Program-made: the position numbers and the translations under genes
Origin: Ectobacillus sp042610425
Lineage (GTDB): Bacteria; Bacillota; Bacilli; Bacillales; Bacillaceae_G
Length of the DNA: 64,000 nucleotides
Direction of reading: 5' to 3'
Assembly: GCF_042610425.1 (NCBI RefSeq)
Contig: NZ_JBGJZM010000003.1
Coordinates: 62,001 to 126,000 of the forward strand
Shown here: positions 1 to 7,459 of the stretch, piece by piece
Position numbering within the stretch: position 1 is the stretch's first letter
How the letters are laid out: every line of letters starts with the position of its first letter
The notes under the pieces: model-generated
What the model was told of the DNA's origin: nothing
Databases searched by the model: none
What the model saw: the letters and a program-made list of their open reading frames with translations, nothing else

Positions 1-749
1 GAGTGGCTGAAGGAACAATCATGAACATGACGTTTCAGCTTGCTGGGCAAGAATTTATGGCGTTAAACGGCGGGCCGTATTTCACTTTCACGCCTGCTCT
101 ATCATTTTTTGTAAACGGAGATACCGAGGAAGAAATAAACGAAAATTGGGAGAAACTCACCCCAGGCGGAACTATTTTGATGGAACTGGATACGTATCCG
201 TTTAGTGAAAAATTCGGATGGGTGCAGGATAAATTCGGTATTTCATGGCAATTGAATCTCGCTAGTCGCAAACAAAAGATTGCTCCATTTCTCATGTTTG
301 CCGGCCAGCAACATGGAAAAGCCGAAGAAGCAATCAATCAATACATTTCCTTGTTCCCTAATTCGGGTATAAATGAAATTGAATATAACGAGGATGCTGA
401 AGGAACGGTAAAACGCGCCGCATTCACACTTGGTGGGCAGGAATTCATGGCCATTGACGGTGGCAACGAACACTCCTTCACATTTACGGAAGCAATCTCT
501 TTATTCGTTAACTGCACGACGCAGGAAGAAGTAGACATGTTATGGGAAAAGCTTTCTGAAGGAGGGGAACAAGGACAATGCGGCTGGCTGAAAGACAAGC
601 ATGGCGTATCATGGCAAATCGTTCCGACTGCCTTAGGTGAAATGTTGAATGATTCTGATCCCGTAAAATCAAAACGAGTCATCGAGGCAATGCTGAGAAT
701 GAAGAAGATTGAGATTGCGGGATTGCGAGAGGCTTATGAAGGTTCATAA
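1..749 (+). CDS. Tandem VOC/PhnB-like protein, 5' end outside window
   Basis: The reading frame is open from the window edge to TAA at 747-749, so the true start lies upstream. Two copies of the PhnB-like vicinal-oxygen-chelate fold are visible. The first is truncated and carries GGQ-like LAGQEFMALNGG and the end motif FGISWQLN. The second, from about residue 90, runs from KIAPFLMFAGQ through LGGQEFMAIDGG to HGVSWQIVP. Complete two-domain members are about 300 residues, so roughly one half-domain is missing. Family members are often annotated as 3-demethylubiquinone methyltransferase-like, but their substrates are mostly unknown. The tail ends in a lysine-rich stretch (MLRMKKIEI). A strong terminator follows at once, so this is the last gene of its transcript. 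Family assignment is secure; function is not. Confidence 0.8.
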   Translation, partial: VAEGTIMNMTFQLAGQEFMALNGGPYFTFTPALSFFVNGDTEEEINENWEKLTPGGTILMELDTYPFSEKFGWVQDKFGISWQLNLASRKQKIAPFLMFAGQQHGKAEEAINQYISLFPNSGINEIEYNEDAEGTVKRAAFTLGGQEFMAIDGGNEHSFTFTEAISLFVNCTTQEEVDMLWEKLSEGGEQGQCGWLKDKHGVSWQIVPTALGEMLNDSDPVKSKRVIEAMLRMKKIEIAGLREAYEGS

Positions 750-766
750 ACAAGAATAGAGTAAAA

Positions 767-800
767 TAGCACCTACAACTCGTGTAGGTGCTATTTTTTG
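767..800 (+). terminator. Intrinsic terminator of the VOC gene
   Basis: A perfect 11-bp stem, TAGCACCTACA (767-777) with TGTAGGTGCTA (783-793), encloses a 5-nt loop and is followed by a run of T. It starts 17 nt after the stop codon. Confidence 0.9.
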
Positions 801-1090
801 ATAATTATGACTACGATCATTATCCGAGGGAAAAGATTCCCGCTCATAACGAGGGTACTGAAAAAGCATGGACTTTGAAAAATAGGTGCGATGATAACTA
901 CTCGTGCGGACATTTTGTTCCCGCCCGTAAGCCTTTTCCCGAGAGTGGGTACAGAATTGGTACTTCTGTAGAACTGACGCTTTTTTACAATGAAAAAAGT
1001 ATAAATCATGTTGCTGAAAAAATATCGATAGTTTTTTGTGTGAGAAAAGTGTATCTTCAATTATGGTGCTATCTGTTTCATAGAAAGATC
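801..1090. other. Gene-free intergenic stretch
   Basis: Two overlapping open frames on opposite strands cross this stretch (788-1114 plus, 791-1060 minus). Neither has a ribosome binding site, and neither translation resembles a protein family I know. The region separates a terminated plus-strand gene from the 3' end of a minus-strand gene. I see no RNA fold or repeat that I can name. Confidence 0.6.
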
Positions 1091-1387
1091 TTAAAACTCC
1101 GGCAGTTCACTTAAGTTATTTTCCTTCACTCCATCTGGTTCGCTTCGTAAAATGTCTCGGCCGTATTTATGGAAGACATCGACATTTGCTAAGTTTCCTG
1201 CCTTGGCTTCGGAGAGTGCTGTTGGGTAATCCAGTTCCCGGCCTCGGCTCGTCTTGACGGCAATAATATTGTCAGTGTCATTTTTTCTTACTGCGATGAT
1301 TTCTTCTACTTCAGTCTGTCCAACTTTATTGGGAATAGGGGTATCTTGATGCTTGTATTGTTCATAGGCTTTTTCGAATGAGTCCAA
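1091..1387 (-). CDS. DUF3892 domain protein
   Basis: A 98-residue protein with the pattern IIAVRKNDTDNIIAVKTSRG around residues 30-50, followed by the acidic/alanine pattern SEAKAGNLANVDV. Both are typical of DUF3892, a small family of unknown function common in Bacillus. The longest frame begins with GTG at 1396, but that codon lies inside the Shine-Dalgarno sequence AGGAGGTGAT. A TTG at 1387 sits 8 nt after AGGAGG and is the better start. The gene stands alone: it ends toward the gene-free stretch to its left, and the permease gene on the other strand diverges from it. Confidence 0.75.
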   Translation of the reverse strand: MDSFEKAYEQYKHQDTPIPNKVGQTEVEEIIAVRKNDTDNIIAVKTSRGRELDYPTALSEAKAGNLANVDVFHKYGRDILRSEPDGVKENNLSELPEF

Positions 1388-1652
1388 TCTTATCACCTCC
1401 TATCCTTAAATTGAACAAGTCTTTATGGAAATATGTGTGAACGAATACATAACTTTGAGATGTATAGTAGCTTACAACTGAAATGAGACAAATATTCCGT
1501 CTTGGAATCGCAAAGGATTTATAATCTGCTTATATAAAGGAAAAGGTAAGGGTATTACATTAGGAAATTTTAGGGTTGTTCGATTTGTTATGAACAGATG
1601 CATCATGTCGTACTACGATTAGCTATTATTATTGCAACAGGAGGAGACAACA

Positions 1653-3044
1653 TTGTTAAACAAGGGATTAAAGAGAGGACTTGAAGCACGGCATATCGAG
1701 ATGATTGCCTTGGGTGGTACCATTGGTGTGGGATTATTTATGGGATCAGCCAGTACGATTAAATGGACAGGGCCATCTGTGATGCTAGCTTATGCTGTCG
1801 CTGGACTTTTTATATTTTTTATCATGCGTTCGATGGGAGAAATGCTTTATGTAGAGCCTACCACCGGTTCGTTTGCAACCTTTGCTCATAAGTATATTCA
1901 TCCTTTAGCGGGTTATTTGACGGCGTGGAGTTATTGGTTTCAATGGGTTGTTGTAGGAATGGCTGAAATCACTGCTCTTGGAATATACATGAATTATTGG
2001 TTTCCTCATTTGCCCCATTGGATACCAGGTCTTATCGCAATGATCATTCTGGGCCTTGCTAATCTAGTCTCTGTCAAATTTTACGGAGAATTTGAATTCT
2101 GGTTTGCAATTATTAAAGTTGTAACGATTGTCATTATGATTCTAGCAGGGTTGGGTCTCATCTTCTTCGGTATTGGAAATCATGGTTATGCGATTGGGTT
2201 ATCCAATCTTTGGGTTAATGGTGGCTTTTTCACAGGTGGGTGGAAAGGATTTTTCTTTGCTCTTTCCCTTGTGGTAGGAGCTTATCAAGGAGTTGAACTC
2301 GTTGGCATTACAGCTGGTGAAGCGAAAAATCCTACGCAGACTTTAACAAAAGCGATTAAAAATATCATCTGGCGTATTTTAATCTTTTATATTGGAGCAA
2401 TCTTTATTATTGTTACTGTCTATCCTTGGAATCAACTAGGAACTCTTGGTAGCCCGTTTGTCTCTACCTTCGCTAAAGTGGGCATTACTGCAGCAGCAGG
2501 TATTATTAATTTTGTAGTCATTACAGCGGCGCTATCGGGGTCCAACAGTGGGATTTACAGTTCGGGGCGGATGCTTTATACGTTAGCAATGAATGGTCAA
2601 GCTCCTAAACGGTTTGCGAAAGTTTCGAAAAACGGAGTTCCAGTAAACTGCATTTTGGCCACTTTTGTTGGGTTAGGGATTGGTGTAATCTTGAACTATT
2701 TTGCTCCTCCAGAACTTTTTCTTTATGTATACAGTTCCAGTGTACTTCCTGGAATGATTCCATGGTTTGTCCTAATTATTAGCGAACTTAGCTTTAGAAA
2801 GGTACATGCTGCTGAAATGAATCACCACCCGTTTAAAATGCCTTTTGCTCCATACAGCAATTATGCTACGATTGTATTTTTGCTCGTTGTGCTTGTGGGA
2901 ATGTGGTTGAATCCTAGTACACGTATCTCTCTTATTGTTGGGCTATCTTTTCTAGCTATTGTCGTAGTAAGTTTTTACCTTTTCAAAATGGAAAAACGAG
3001 TACCGCTAGAGAATAGGAAGGATGATAGGATAGTAAAACAGTAA
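1653..3044 (+). CDS. Amino acid permease, APC superfamily
   Basis: A 463-residue integral membrane protein with about 12 hydrophobic segments. The N-terminus LKRGLEARHIEMIALGGTIG and GVGLFMGSA is the signature of the amino-acid:proton symporter branch (ProY/LysP/GabP/AroP-like). The loop segment GEAKNPTQTLTKAIKN and the conserved SGSNSGIYSSGRMLY in the second half fit the same branch. It should import one or a few neutral or aromatic amino acids across the cytoplasmic membrane; the substrate cannot be read from the sequence. The frame is open from a TTG at 1632, but AGGAGG at 1639-1644 lies just before a second TTG at 1653, which I take as the start. It is monocistronic, with a hairpin after the stop. 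Confidence 0.88.
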   Translation: MLNKGLKRGLEARHIEMIALGGTIGVGLFMGSASTIKWTGPSVMLAYAVAGLFIFFIMRSMGEMLYVEPTTGSFATFAHKYIHPLAGYLTAWSYWFQWVVVGMAEITALGIYMNYWFPHLPHWIPGLIAMIILGLANLVSVKFYGEFEFWFAIIKVVTIVIMILAGLGLIFFGIGNHGYAIGLSNLWVNGGFFTGGWKGFFFALSLVVGAYQGVELVGITAGEAKNPTQTLTKAIKNIIWRILIFYIGAIFIIVTVYPWNQLGTLGSPFVSTFAKVGITAAAGIINFVVITAALSGSNSGIYSSGRMLYTLAMNGQAPKRFAKVSKNGVPVNCILATFVGLGIGVILNYFAPPELFLYVYSSSVLPGMIPWFVLIISELSFRKVHAAEMNHHPFKMPFAPYSNYATIVFLLVVLVGMWLNPSTRISLIVGLSFLAIVVVSFYLFKMEKRVPLENRKDDRIVKQ

Positions 3045-3080
3045 GAACCCGTATACTTTTTCGATAAAAAAAGTGAAAAC

Positions 3081-3112
3081 AGGGCTGTCTCAGAAGTAAG
3101 AGACAGCCCTTA
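3081..3112 (+). terminator. Hairpin after the permease gene
   Basis: An 11-bp perfect stem, AGGGCTGTCTC with GAGACAGCCCT and an 8-nt loop. The downstream T tract on the plus strand is poor, whereas a run of A lies before the stem, so it may also stop transcription arriving from the minus-strand cupin gene. Confidence 0.55.
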
Positions 3113-3310
3113 TTGCTATAGGGAGTGGATGTAAAGGGATCTACTAAAGCATGATTGTTGAATGTGAACGAATAATCGGTGATGATGACTGAGGAATGTT
3201 CTTTGATAGGATCAGTCATTTGAAAGTATTCAGGCATTGGCAAAATCCAGCGATACTAAATTTAGGTCACCTTCCGGAAGCAGTTAGAGAAAAGTTTTTA
3301 ATTATTAGGT

Positions 3311-3730
3311 CTATGATTGATTCTTTTCCCATAAGGCATCAAGTTCTGGGAGGAGGAGAACACTTTCCTGTTCATTCGGATCGGTTCGAGCAATTAGGGC
3401 AGTACAGGATTCAGATTCACTTGGATTATAAGGAAGATGGGGCATGCCTGCTGGAATGTATAGAAAGTCTCCCTTTTCTAGATTCATATGTTGCTCAAGT
3501 TTCTCTCCATACCACATGGAAGATTTGCCTTGGAGCATATAGATAGCTGTCTCATGGTCTTGATGAAGATGTGCTGTTGCTCGTTTGCCAGGAGGAATTG
3601 TTAGTAGATGCATGCAGATTCCTTTCGAACCAACACTTTCTTTTGAGATGGCTTCAGCGTAATCAAACCCCTGTTTGCCATGGTATGTTCGGGATGAACG
3701 AATGAGCCTGCAAGCGTGTTCTGAATTCAT
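3311..3730 (-). CDS. Cupin domain protein
   Basis: A 139-residue single-domain cupin. Cupin motif 1 is visible as AHLHQDHETAIYMLQGKSSM, with two His and one Glu that normally bind a divalent metal. Motif 2 is GDFLYIPAGMPHLPYN, giving the last metal-binding His. Such small cupins serve as dioxygenases, isomerases or ligand sensors; nothing here picks one. GGAGGG lies 7 nt upstream of the ATG at 3730. It stands alone between a permease and a VOC protein. The family call is firm and the function unknown. Confidence 0.8.
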   Translation of the reverse strand: MNSEHACRLIRSSRTYHGKQGFDYAEAISKESVGSKGICMHLLTIPPGKRATAHLHQDHETAIYMLQGKSSMWYGEKLEQHMNLEKGDFLYIPAGMPHLPYNPSESESCTALIARTDPNEQESVLLLPELDALWEKNQS

Positions 3731-3893
3731 TTGAGGTCCCTCCAGTCTAATTAGGATAGAACAACATCAGTTTGTTCCCAACCTATCCATATTCAGGAAA
3801 GAGAAAATTCATTCGTAATGGATTGCTAGTAAAAAAATAAATATAATTGTCAAAGCTGTAGCATGCCTCTTTCTCGAGACGAACAATGCAAGC

Positions 3894-3948
3894 AAAAAAA
3901 GGGGCTTGCTCTATAAAGTTGTGTATTGACAACCTTGATAGAGCAAGC
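3894..3948 (-). terminator. Terminator of the minus-strand VOC gene
   Basis: The 11-bp stem GCTTGCTCTAT (3904-3914) with ATAGAGCAAGC (3938-3948) has a nested GTTGT/ACAAC in the loop. Read on the minus strand it is followed by CCCC and seven T. Confidence 0.8.
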
Positions 3949-3992
3949 TCTCTTGTTAAAGCTAAAGCTGGGGGAGTGTCACTTTATGTAAG

Positions 3993-4415
3993 TTACATTT
4001 CTCCATTTCCATAGTTAAGTTGCCATAAAATGCCGAATTTATCCGTTACTTGACCATAGTATTTGCTCCAGAATGTTTCTTGAAGCTCCATACCTACCGT
4101 GCCGCCTTCTTTCAGTTTATGAAAGTAAGATTTAATTTCATCCATGTTCTCACTCGCAATTGAAAGGCTAATATTGTTTCCTGCTACAAAAGGCGTACCA
4201 GGGAAGACATCAGAAAACATTACATTGCTTCCACTTATCGTTAGGCGTGCATGCATGACTAGATGTTTTGCTTCATCCGGAAGAGGAAATTTCGGGTCGC
4301 TTGGCGCTTCTCCAAAGGTCATAATTTGTGGTTTTTCCGTTTCGAAAACCTGTGCGTAATACTCTACTGCTTCACGACAGTTTCCATTAAAATTCAGATA
4401 TGCTTCAACAGCCAT
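3993..4415 (-). CDS. Single-domain VOC/PhnB-like protein
   Basis: A 140-residue PhnB-like vicinal-oxygen-chelate protein: the N-terminus AVEAYLNFNGNCREAVEYYA, the central SGSNVMFSDVFPG and the C-terminal GQVTDKFGILWQLNYG follow the family layout from end to end. It is related to the two-domain protein at the left window edge, but complete and half the size. The longest frame has a GTG at 4424 inside the ribosome binding site; AAGGAG is 8 nt from the ATG at 4415, which is chosen. Members are cytoplasmic, and most have no assigned substrate. Confidence 0.8.
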   Translation of the reverse strand: MAVEAYLNFNGNCREAVEYYAQVFETEKPQIMTFGEAPSDPKFPLPDEAKHLVMHARLTISGSNVMFSDVFPGTPFVAGNNISLSIASENMDEIKSYFHKLKEGGTVGMELQETFWSKYYGQVTDKFGILWQLNYGNGEM

Positions 4416-4657
4416 TTGATTCACTCCTTAGTTTTATTGGTAAAGATTAGAAACTTTATTTTTATCATATCCAATAAACCAAAAAAAACCAAGTGACTTA
4501 TTGTAAAGAAAGAATGATCTAAATTAAGATATAAAATATATAACATAGTGTTTTATATTGCTTTAAGGAGAACAAAACGGTTACTATCACTAGAATATTG
4601 TATAATAAAAAAGATTGGCTAACTATAGTATAGGTTATAAGTAAACGGAGTGAATAC

Positions 4658-4801
4658 ATGAGCAGTTCAAAAGGTAAGAGTGGAACAGGTAGAGGGACGG
4701 ACAAAAAAGGCTGGAATAGATGGCAGGCAAAAGGAAAGAAAATAAAAAGTGCCAAGCCCTACACAAGCAAAGGTATTAAAAAAAACAAAGAACAAGAATA
4801 A
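4658..4801 (+). CDS. DUF3934 small basic protein
   Basis: A 47-codon gene starting MSSSKGKSGTGRGTDKKGWN and continuing RWQAKGKKIKSAKPYTSKG. The spacing of RGT-KKGW-RWQ and KSAKPY-SKG is characteristic of DUF3934, a family of very small basic Bacillus proteins of unknown role. Start: CGGAGTG lies 7 nt before the ATG. The product is strongly positive and lacks hydrophobic segments, so it is probably cytoplasmic, possibly binding nucleic acid or ribosomes (inference from charge only). It is immediately followed by the first 52-bp repeat array. Confidence 0.75.
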   Translation: MSSSKGKSGTGRGTDKKGWNRWQAKGKKIKSAKPYTSKGIKKNKEQE

Positions 4802-4920
4802 ACAAAGAGCTGGTTTGGATGACAATGTGTCAATCAAGCTGGCTTTTATTTGTGAGATGGAGTTTTAATGAAAACTGCTTAGTAGGCGGTAAAATGTACA
4901 GATCCTTAGCCTTAATTAGT

Positions 4921-5284
4921 GCCCGTAAACGAAGAAAACCAAGCGCAGCGGTAAGCAAAGCCTCCGATTGAAGCCCGCAAACGGAGAAACCCCCGCGCGC
5001 AGCGGTAAGCAAAGCCGTGGATTGAAGCCCACAAACGGAGAAACCCGCGCGCAGCGGTAAGCAAAGCCGTGGATTGAAGCCCGCAAACGGAGAAACCCGC
5101 GCGCAGCGGTAAGCAAAGCCTCCGATTGAAGCCCGCAAACGGAGAAACCTGAGCGCAGCGGTAAGCAAAGCCCCCGATTGAAGCCCGTAAACGAAGGAAG
5201 CCAAGCGCAGCGGACACCAAAGCCCTCAATTGAAGCCCGCTAACGAAGAAATCCGCCTATAGCAGTAACCAAAGCGACCCTACT
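4921..5284. repeat. 52-bp tandem repeat array, locus A (7 units)
   Basis: Seven head-to-tail units begin at 4921, 4973, 5027, 5079, 5131, 5183 and 5235. Most are 52 bp, one is 54, and the last is degenerate. The core reads GCCCGCAAACGGAGAAAC, then CGCGCGCAGCGGTAAGCAAAG, then a variable triplet and GATTGAA. No unique spacers separate the units, so this is not a CRISPR. The array is GC-rich against an AT-rich background and lies between two co-directional genes. Read on the minus strand, the consensus unit contains no stop triplet in any frame, which creates long spurious ORFs. Related arrays with the same period occur at 10693, 39126 and 45110. Confidence 0.95.
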
Positions 5285-5370
5285 CTCTGAAAAAACGATC
5301 ATATCTTTCCCCCCGTCCCCCTATTTTTGTATAATCAACCTATCAACTATTGTAGAGGTGTACGAATTCG

Positions 5371-6045
5371 ATGAAACCAACGGTCTTACTTGTCGATGAT
5401 GATGAGAACATTCGCATGATTGAAGAGCTTTATTTAAAAAAGGAAGGATTCCAAACGGTTATGGCTTGTGATGGGGAGGAAGCGCTTCGCGTGCTGGATA
5501 GGGAGAAGATTGATTGTGCTGTTATTGATATTATGATGCCGCGAATGGATGGCTGGCAGCTTTGTAAAGAGATTAAGGCGTATTATGAGATTCCTGTTTT
5601 AATGGTTACCGCTTTGAATCAGGCGGAAGATACGATTAAAGGATTCCAAATTGGGACAGATGATTATATGGCAAAGCCGTTTCATCCGATGGAACTTGTG
5701 ATGCGGGTGAAGGCTATCTTAAAACGATATCATATTTCTGATGAAGGGAGCTTATCCCTAAAGGATATTCTCATTGATAGCAATCGGTATGAGGTGCGAT
5801 TGGGGGATGAGGCGGTGACGCTTCCGATTAAACAATTTGAACTGCTCTATACATTGGCAGCTCATCCTGGAAAAATTTTTACACGCGATGAATTGATTGA
5901 GAAAATTTGGGGCTTCGATTATGAAGGGGACGATCGAACGGTAGATACGCATATAACACGACTTCGTAAGCATTTGAAAGAATTTGAGCATCTCCTACAA
6001 ATTGTGACAGTCAGAGGACTCGGTTATAAGGTAGAACTAGTATGA
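5371..6045 (+). CDS. OmpR-family response regulator
   Basis: A 224-residue two-domain regulator. The receiver domain occupies residues 1-120, with the acidic pocket DDD 9-11, the phospho-acceptor Asp53 in VIDIMMPRMDGW and Lys102-type KPFHPMEL. The C-terminal OmpR/PhoB winged helix (about 128-224) contains the typical GDDRTVDTHITRLRKHL and RGLGYKVE. It is expected to bind DNA as a dimer when phosphorylated by the histidine kinase encoded just downstream. GAGGTG precedes the ATG. The stop codon overlaps the kinase start by 4 nt (ATGA), so the two are translationally coupled. The RND pump gene behind the kinase is a plausible target. Confidence 0.93.
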   Translation: MKPTVLLVDDDENIRMIEELYLKKEGFQTVMACDGEEALRVLDREKIDCAVIDIMMPRMDGWQLCKEIKAYYEIPVLMVTALNQAEDTIKGFQIGTDDYMAKPFHPMELVMRVKAILKRYHISDEGSLSLKDILIDSNRYEVRLGDEAVTLPIKQFELLYTLAAHPGKIFTRDELIEKIWGFDYEGDDRTVDTHITRLRKHLKEFEHLLQIVTVRGLGYKVELV

Positions 6046-7388
6046 TCAAATCCATTTATGTGAAAAATGTCATCTATTATTTTCTCGTTATTATTGTGTC
6101 GCTATTTGCTTCATTTTTGCTTACCTCCTTTCTATTTCAAAAACAAGAAGTACAGCGGTATGAGGAGCAATTACTTGCATTAGGAAAAAATAGTGTGCAG
6201 TTGTATCAAAACTTGGACGCTGATGCTTTTCAAGACTATGTGAAAAGTATTTCCTTCTTTCAGATGGTGGTTTACATCTATGATCAGCATGGAAATATCG
6301 TTCTGCAATCGAATACAGAGCCGCCCGAGTGGACTCAAAAAATAGTCAGTGACGTTGTGGAGGGTTCAGTATATCGAAATGTAACGAGTCCACGAACCGA
6401 AGCAGTCGGCATCCCCTTTTTACATAAGAATGAACATTATGCGCTATTTATAAGGCCTAGTTTTAAAGAAAGAGTGAATCAGACAAGAGATATTCTACTA
6501 ACAGCGCTCGTAACAGCTTTTGTTGTAGGTATTATATTGATTGTGTTAACGACAAGATTCCTAATCCGTCCAATTGTTATGATGACGCATGCGACAAGAG
6601 AACTTGCGAAGGGGAACTTTAAAGTTCGGCTGAATATTACAAGTAAAGATGAAATTGGCGAGCTCGCAACTAGCTTTAATTTTATGGTGGAAGAATTAGA
6701 TAAAACGGAGCAAATGAGAAAGGACTTTGTTGCGAATGTGTCCCATGAAATACAATCTCCGCTCACCGTTATTAAAGGGATGTCGACGGCATTAAAGGAT
6801 GATCTGGTCGATCCGAGTGAGGTAAAACGGTATCTTGGTGTAATGGAGCAAGAGAGTGAACGGTTATCGAATTTAACGAAACAATTGTTGCAGCTTTCCG
6901 TGTTAGAGGCGAAGAAAACTGTCCTCCATACTAGCCAATACCGTTTGGATTCTCAATTACGGAATCAGCTTGCCGGTATGCAGCCGCTTTGGATGGAGAA
7001 ACAACTTAAAATCCAGATCGACCTTCCGAAGCTTGAAATTGTTGCGGACCAAAATCTGATGAGTCAGGTTTGGATTAATTTATTTTCCAATTCAATTAAG
7101 TACAATTGTCCAAACGGTATGATCACAATTACTGGGCAGGAGATGCAGGATGAACTTGAAATTGTCATAGCTAATACAGGTAACGGAATTCCTGCAGAAG
7201 ACCTTCCGAGAATTTTTGAACGATTTTATAAAGTAGACAAATCGCATACACGTACGACAAATAGCTATGGGCTTGGACTTGCACTAGTGAAACGGATTAT
7301 TATTCTGCATAACGGGAACATTTCTGCTATGAGTACGATTGGGGAAGAGACAACCTTTTTCATTCGTTTACCAAAACATACGAGCTGA
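6042..7388 (+). CDS. HAMP-domain sensor histidine kinase
   Basis: A 448-residue membrane kinase. TM1 lies at about 10-31, followed by an extracytoplasmic sensor of about 120 residues and TM2 at about 150-172. A HAMP linker runs to about 222 (KDEIGELATSFNFM). The dimerisation domain has SHEIQSPL with the phospho-accepting His235. The ATPase domain shows the N box NLFSNSIKYN (about 346), G1 NTGNGIP and G2 GLGLALVKRI. It autophosphorylates in response to an unknown envelope signal and passes phosphate to the response regulator, whose stop overlaps its start. A 71-nt gap separates it from the RND gene. Confidence 0.92.
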   Translation: MIKSIYVKNVIYYFLVIIVSLFASFLLTSFLFQKQEVQRYEEQLLALGKNSVQLYQNLDADAFQDYVKSISFFQMVVYIYDQHGNIVLQSNTEPPEWTQKIVSDVVEGSVYRNVTSPRTEAVGIPFLHKNEHYALFIRPSFKERVNQTRDILLTALVTAFVVGIILIVLTTRFLIRPIVMMTHATRELAKGNFKVRLNITSKDEIGELATSFNFMVEELDKTEQMRKDFVANVSHEIQSPLTVIKGMSTALKDDLVDPSEVKRYLGVMEQESERLSNLTKQLLQLSVLEAKKTVLHTSQYRLDSQLRNQLAGMQPLWMEKQLKIQIDLPKLEIVADQNLMSQVWINLFSNSIKYNCPNGMITITGQEMQDELEIVIANTGNGIPAEDLPRIFERFYKVDKSHTRTTNSYGLGLALVKRIIILHNGNISAMSTIGEETTFFIRLPKHTS

Positions 7389-7459
7389 TGATTATGTCAC
7401 ATTCATGACACATACCTTTTGTATCCTTAGGATATTACGAGCTAGAAGGAGTGTTATGA

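Noticed and set aside
788..1114. ORFs on both strands in the first gene-free stretch
   Set aside because: They overlap the terminator of the first gene, lack ribosome binding sites and have no recognisable family pattern.
1397..1652. Riboswitch or T-box leader ahead of the amino acid permease
   Set aside because: I could not find the GGGTGGNACC T-box sequence, lysine or glycine aptamer motifs, or a terminator in this leader.
3196..3546. Plus-strand ORF of 116 codons over the cupin gene
   Set aside because: Mostly antisense to the cupin, which has clear metal-binding motifs and a ribosome binding site; the plus frame has neither.
4802..4860. Terminator after the DUF3934 gene
   Set aside because: AGCTGG words repeat as direct copies, so no stable stem can form. 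Only GACA/TGTC pairs.
4830..5229. Three overlapping minus-strand ORFs of 66-124 codons with Leu/Arg/Ala-rich repeats
   Set aside because: They are translations of the 52-bp repeat array in successive frames. The unit has no minus-strand stop triplets, there is no ribosome binding site, and no protein family fits.
4921..5284. CRISPR array
   Set aside because: Units are contiguous with no unique spacers, they vary by substitution, and no cas genes are present. The same holds for the 21-bp array at 32546.
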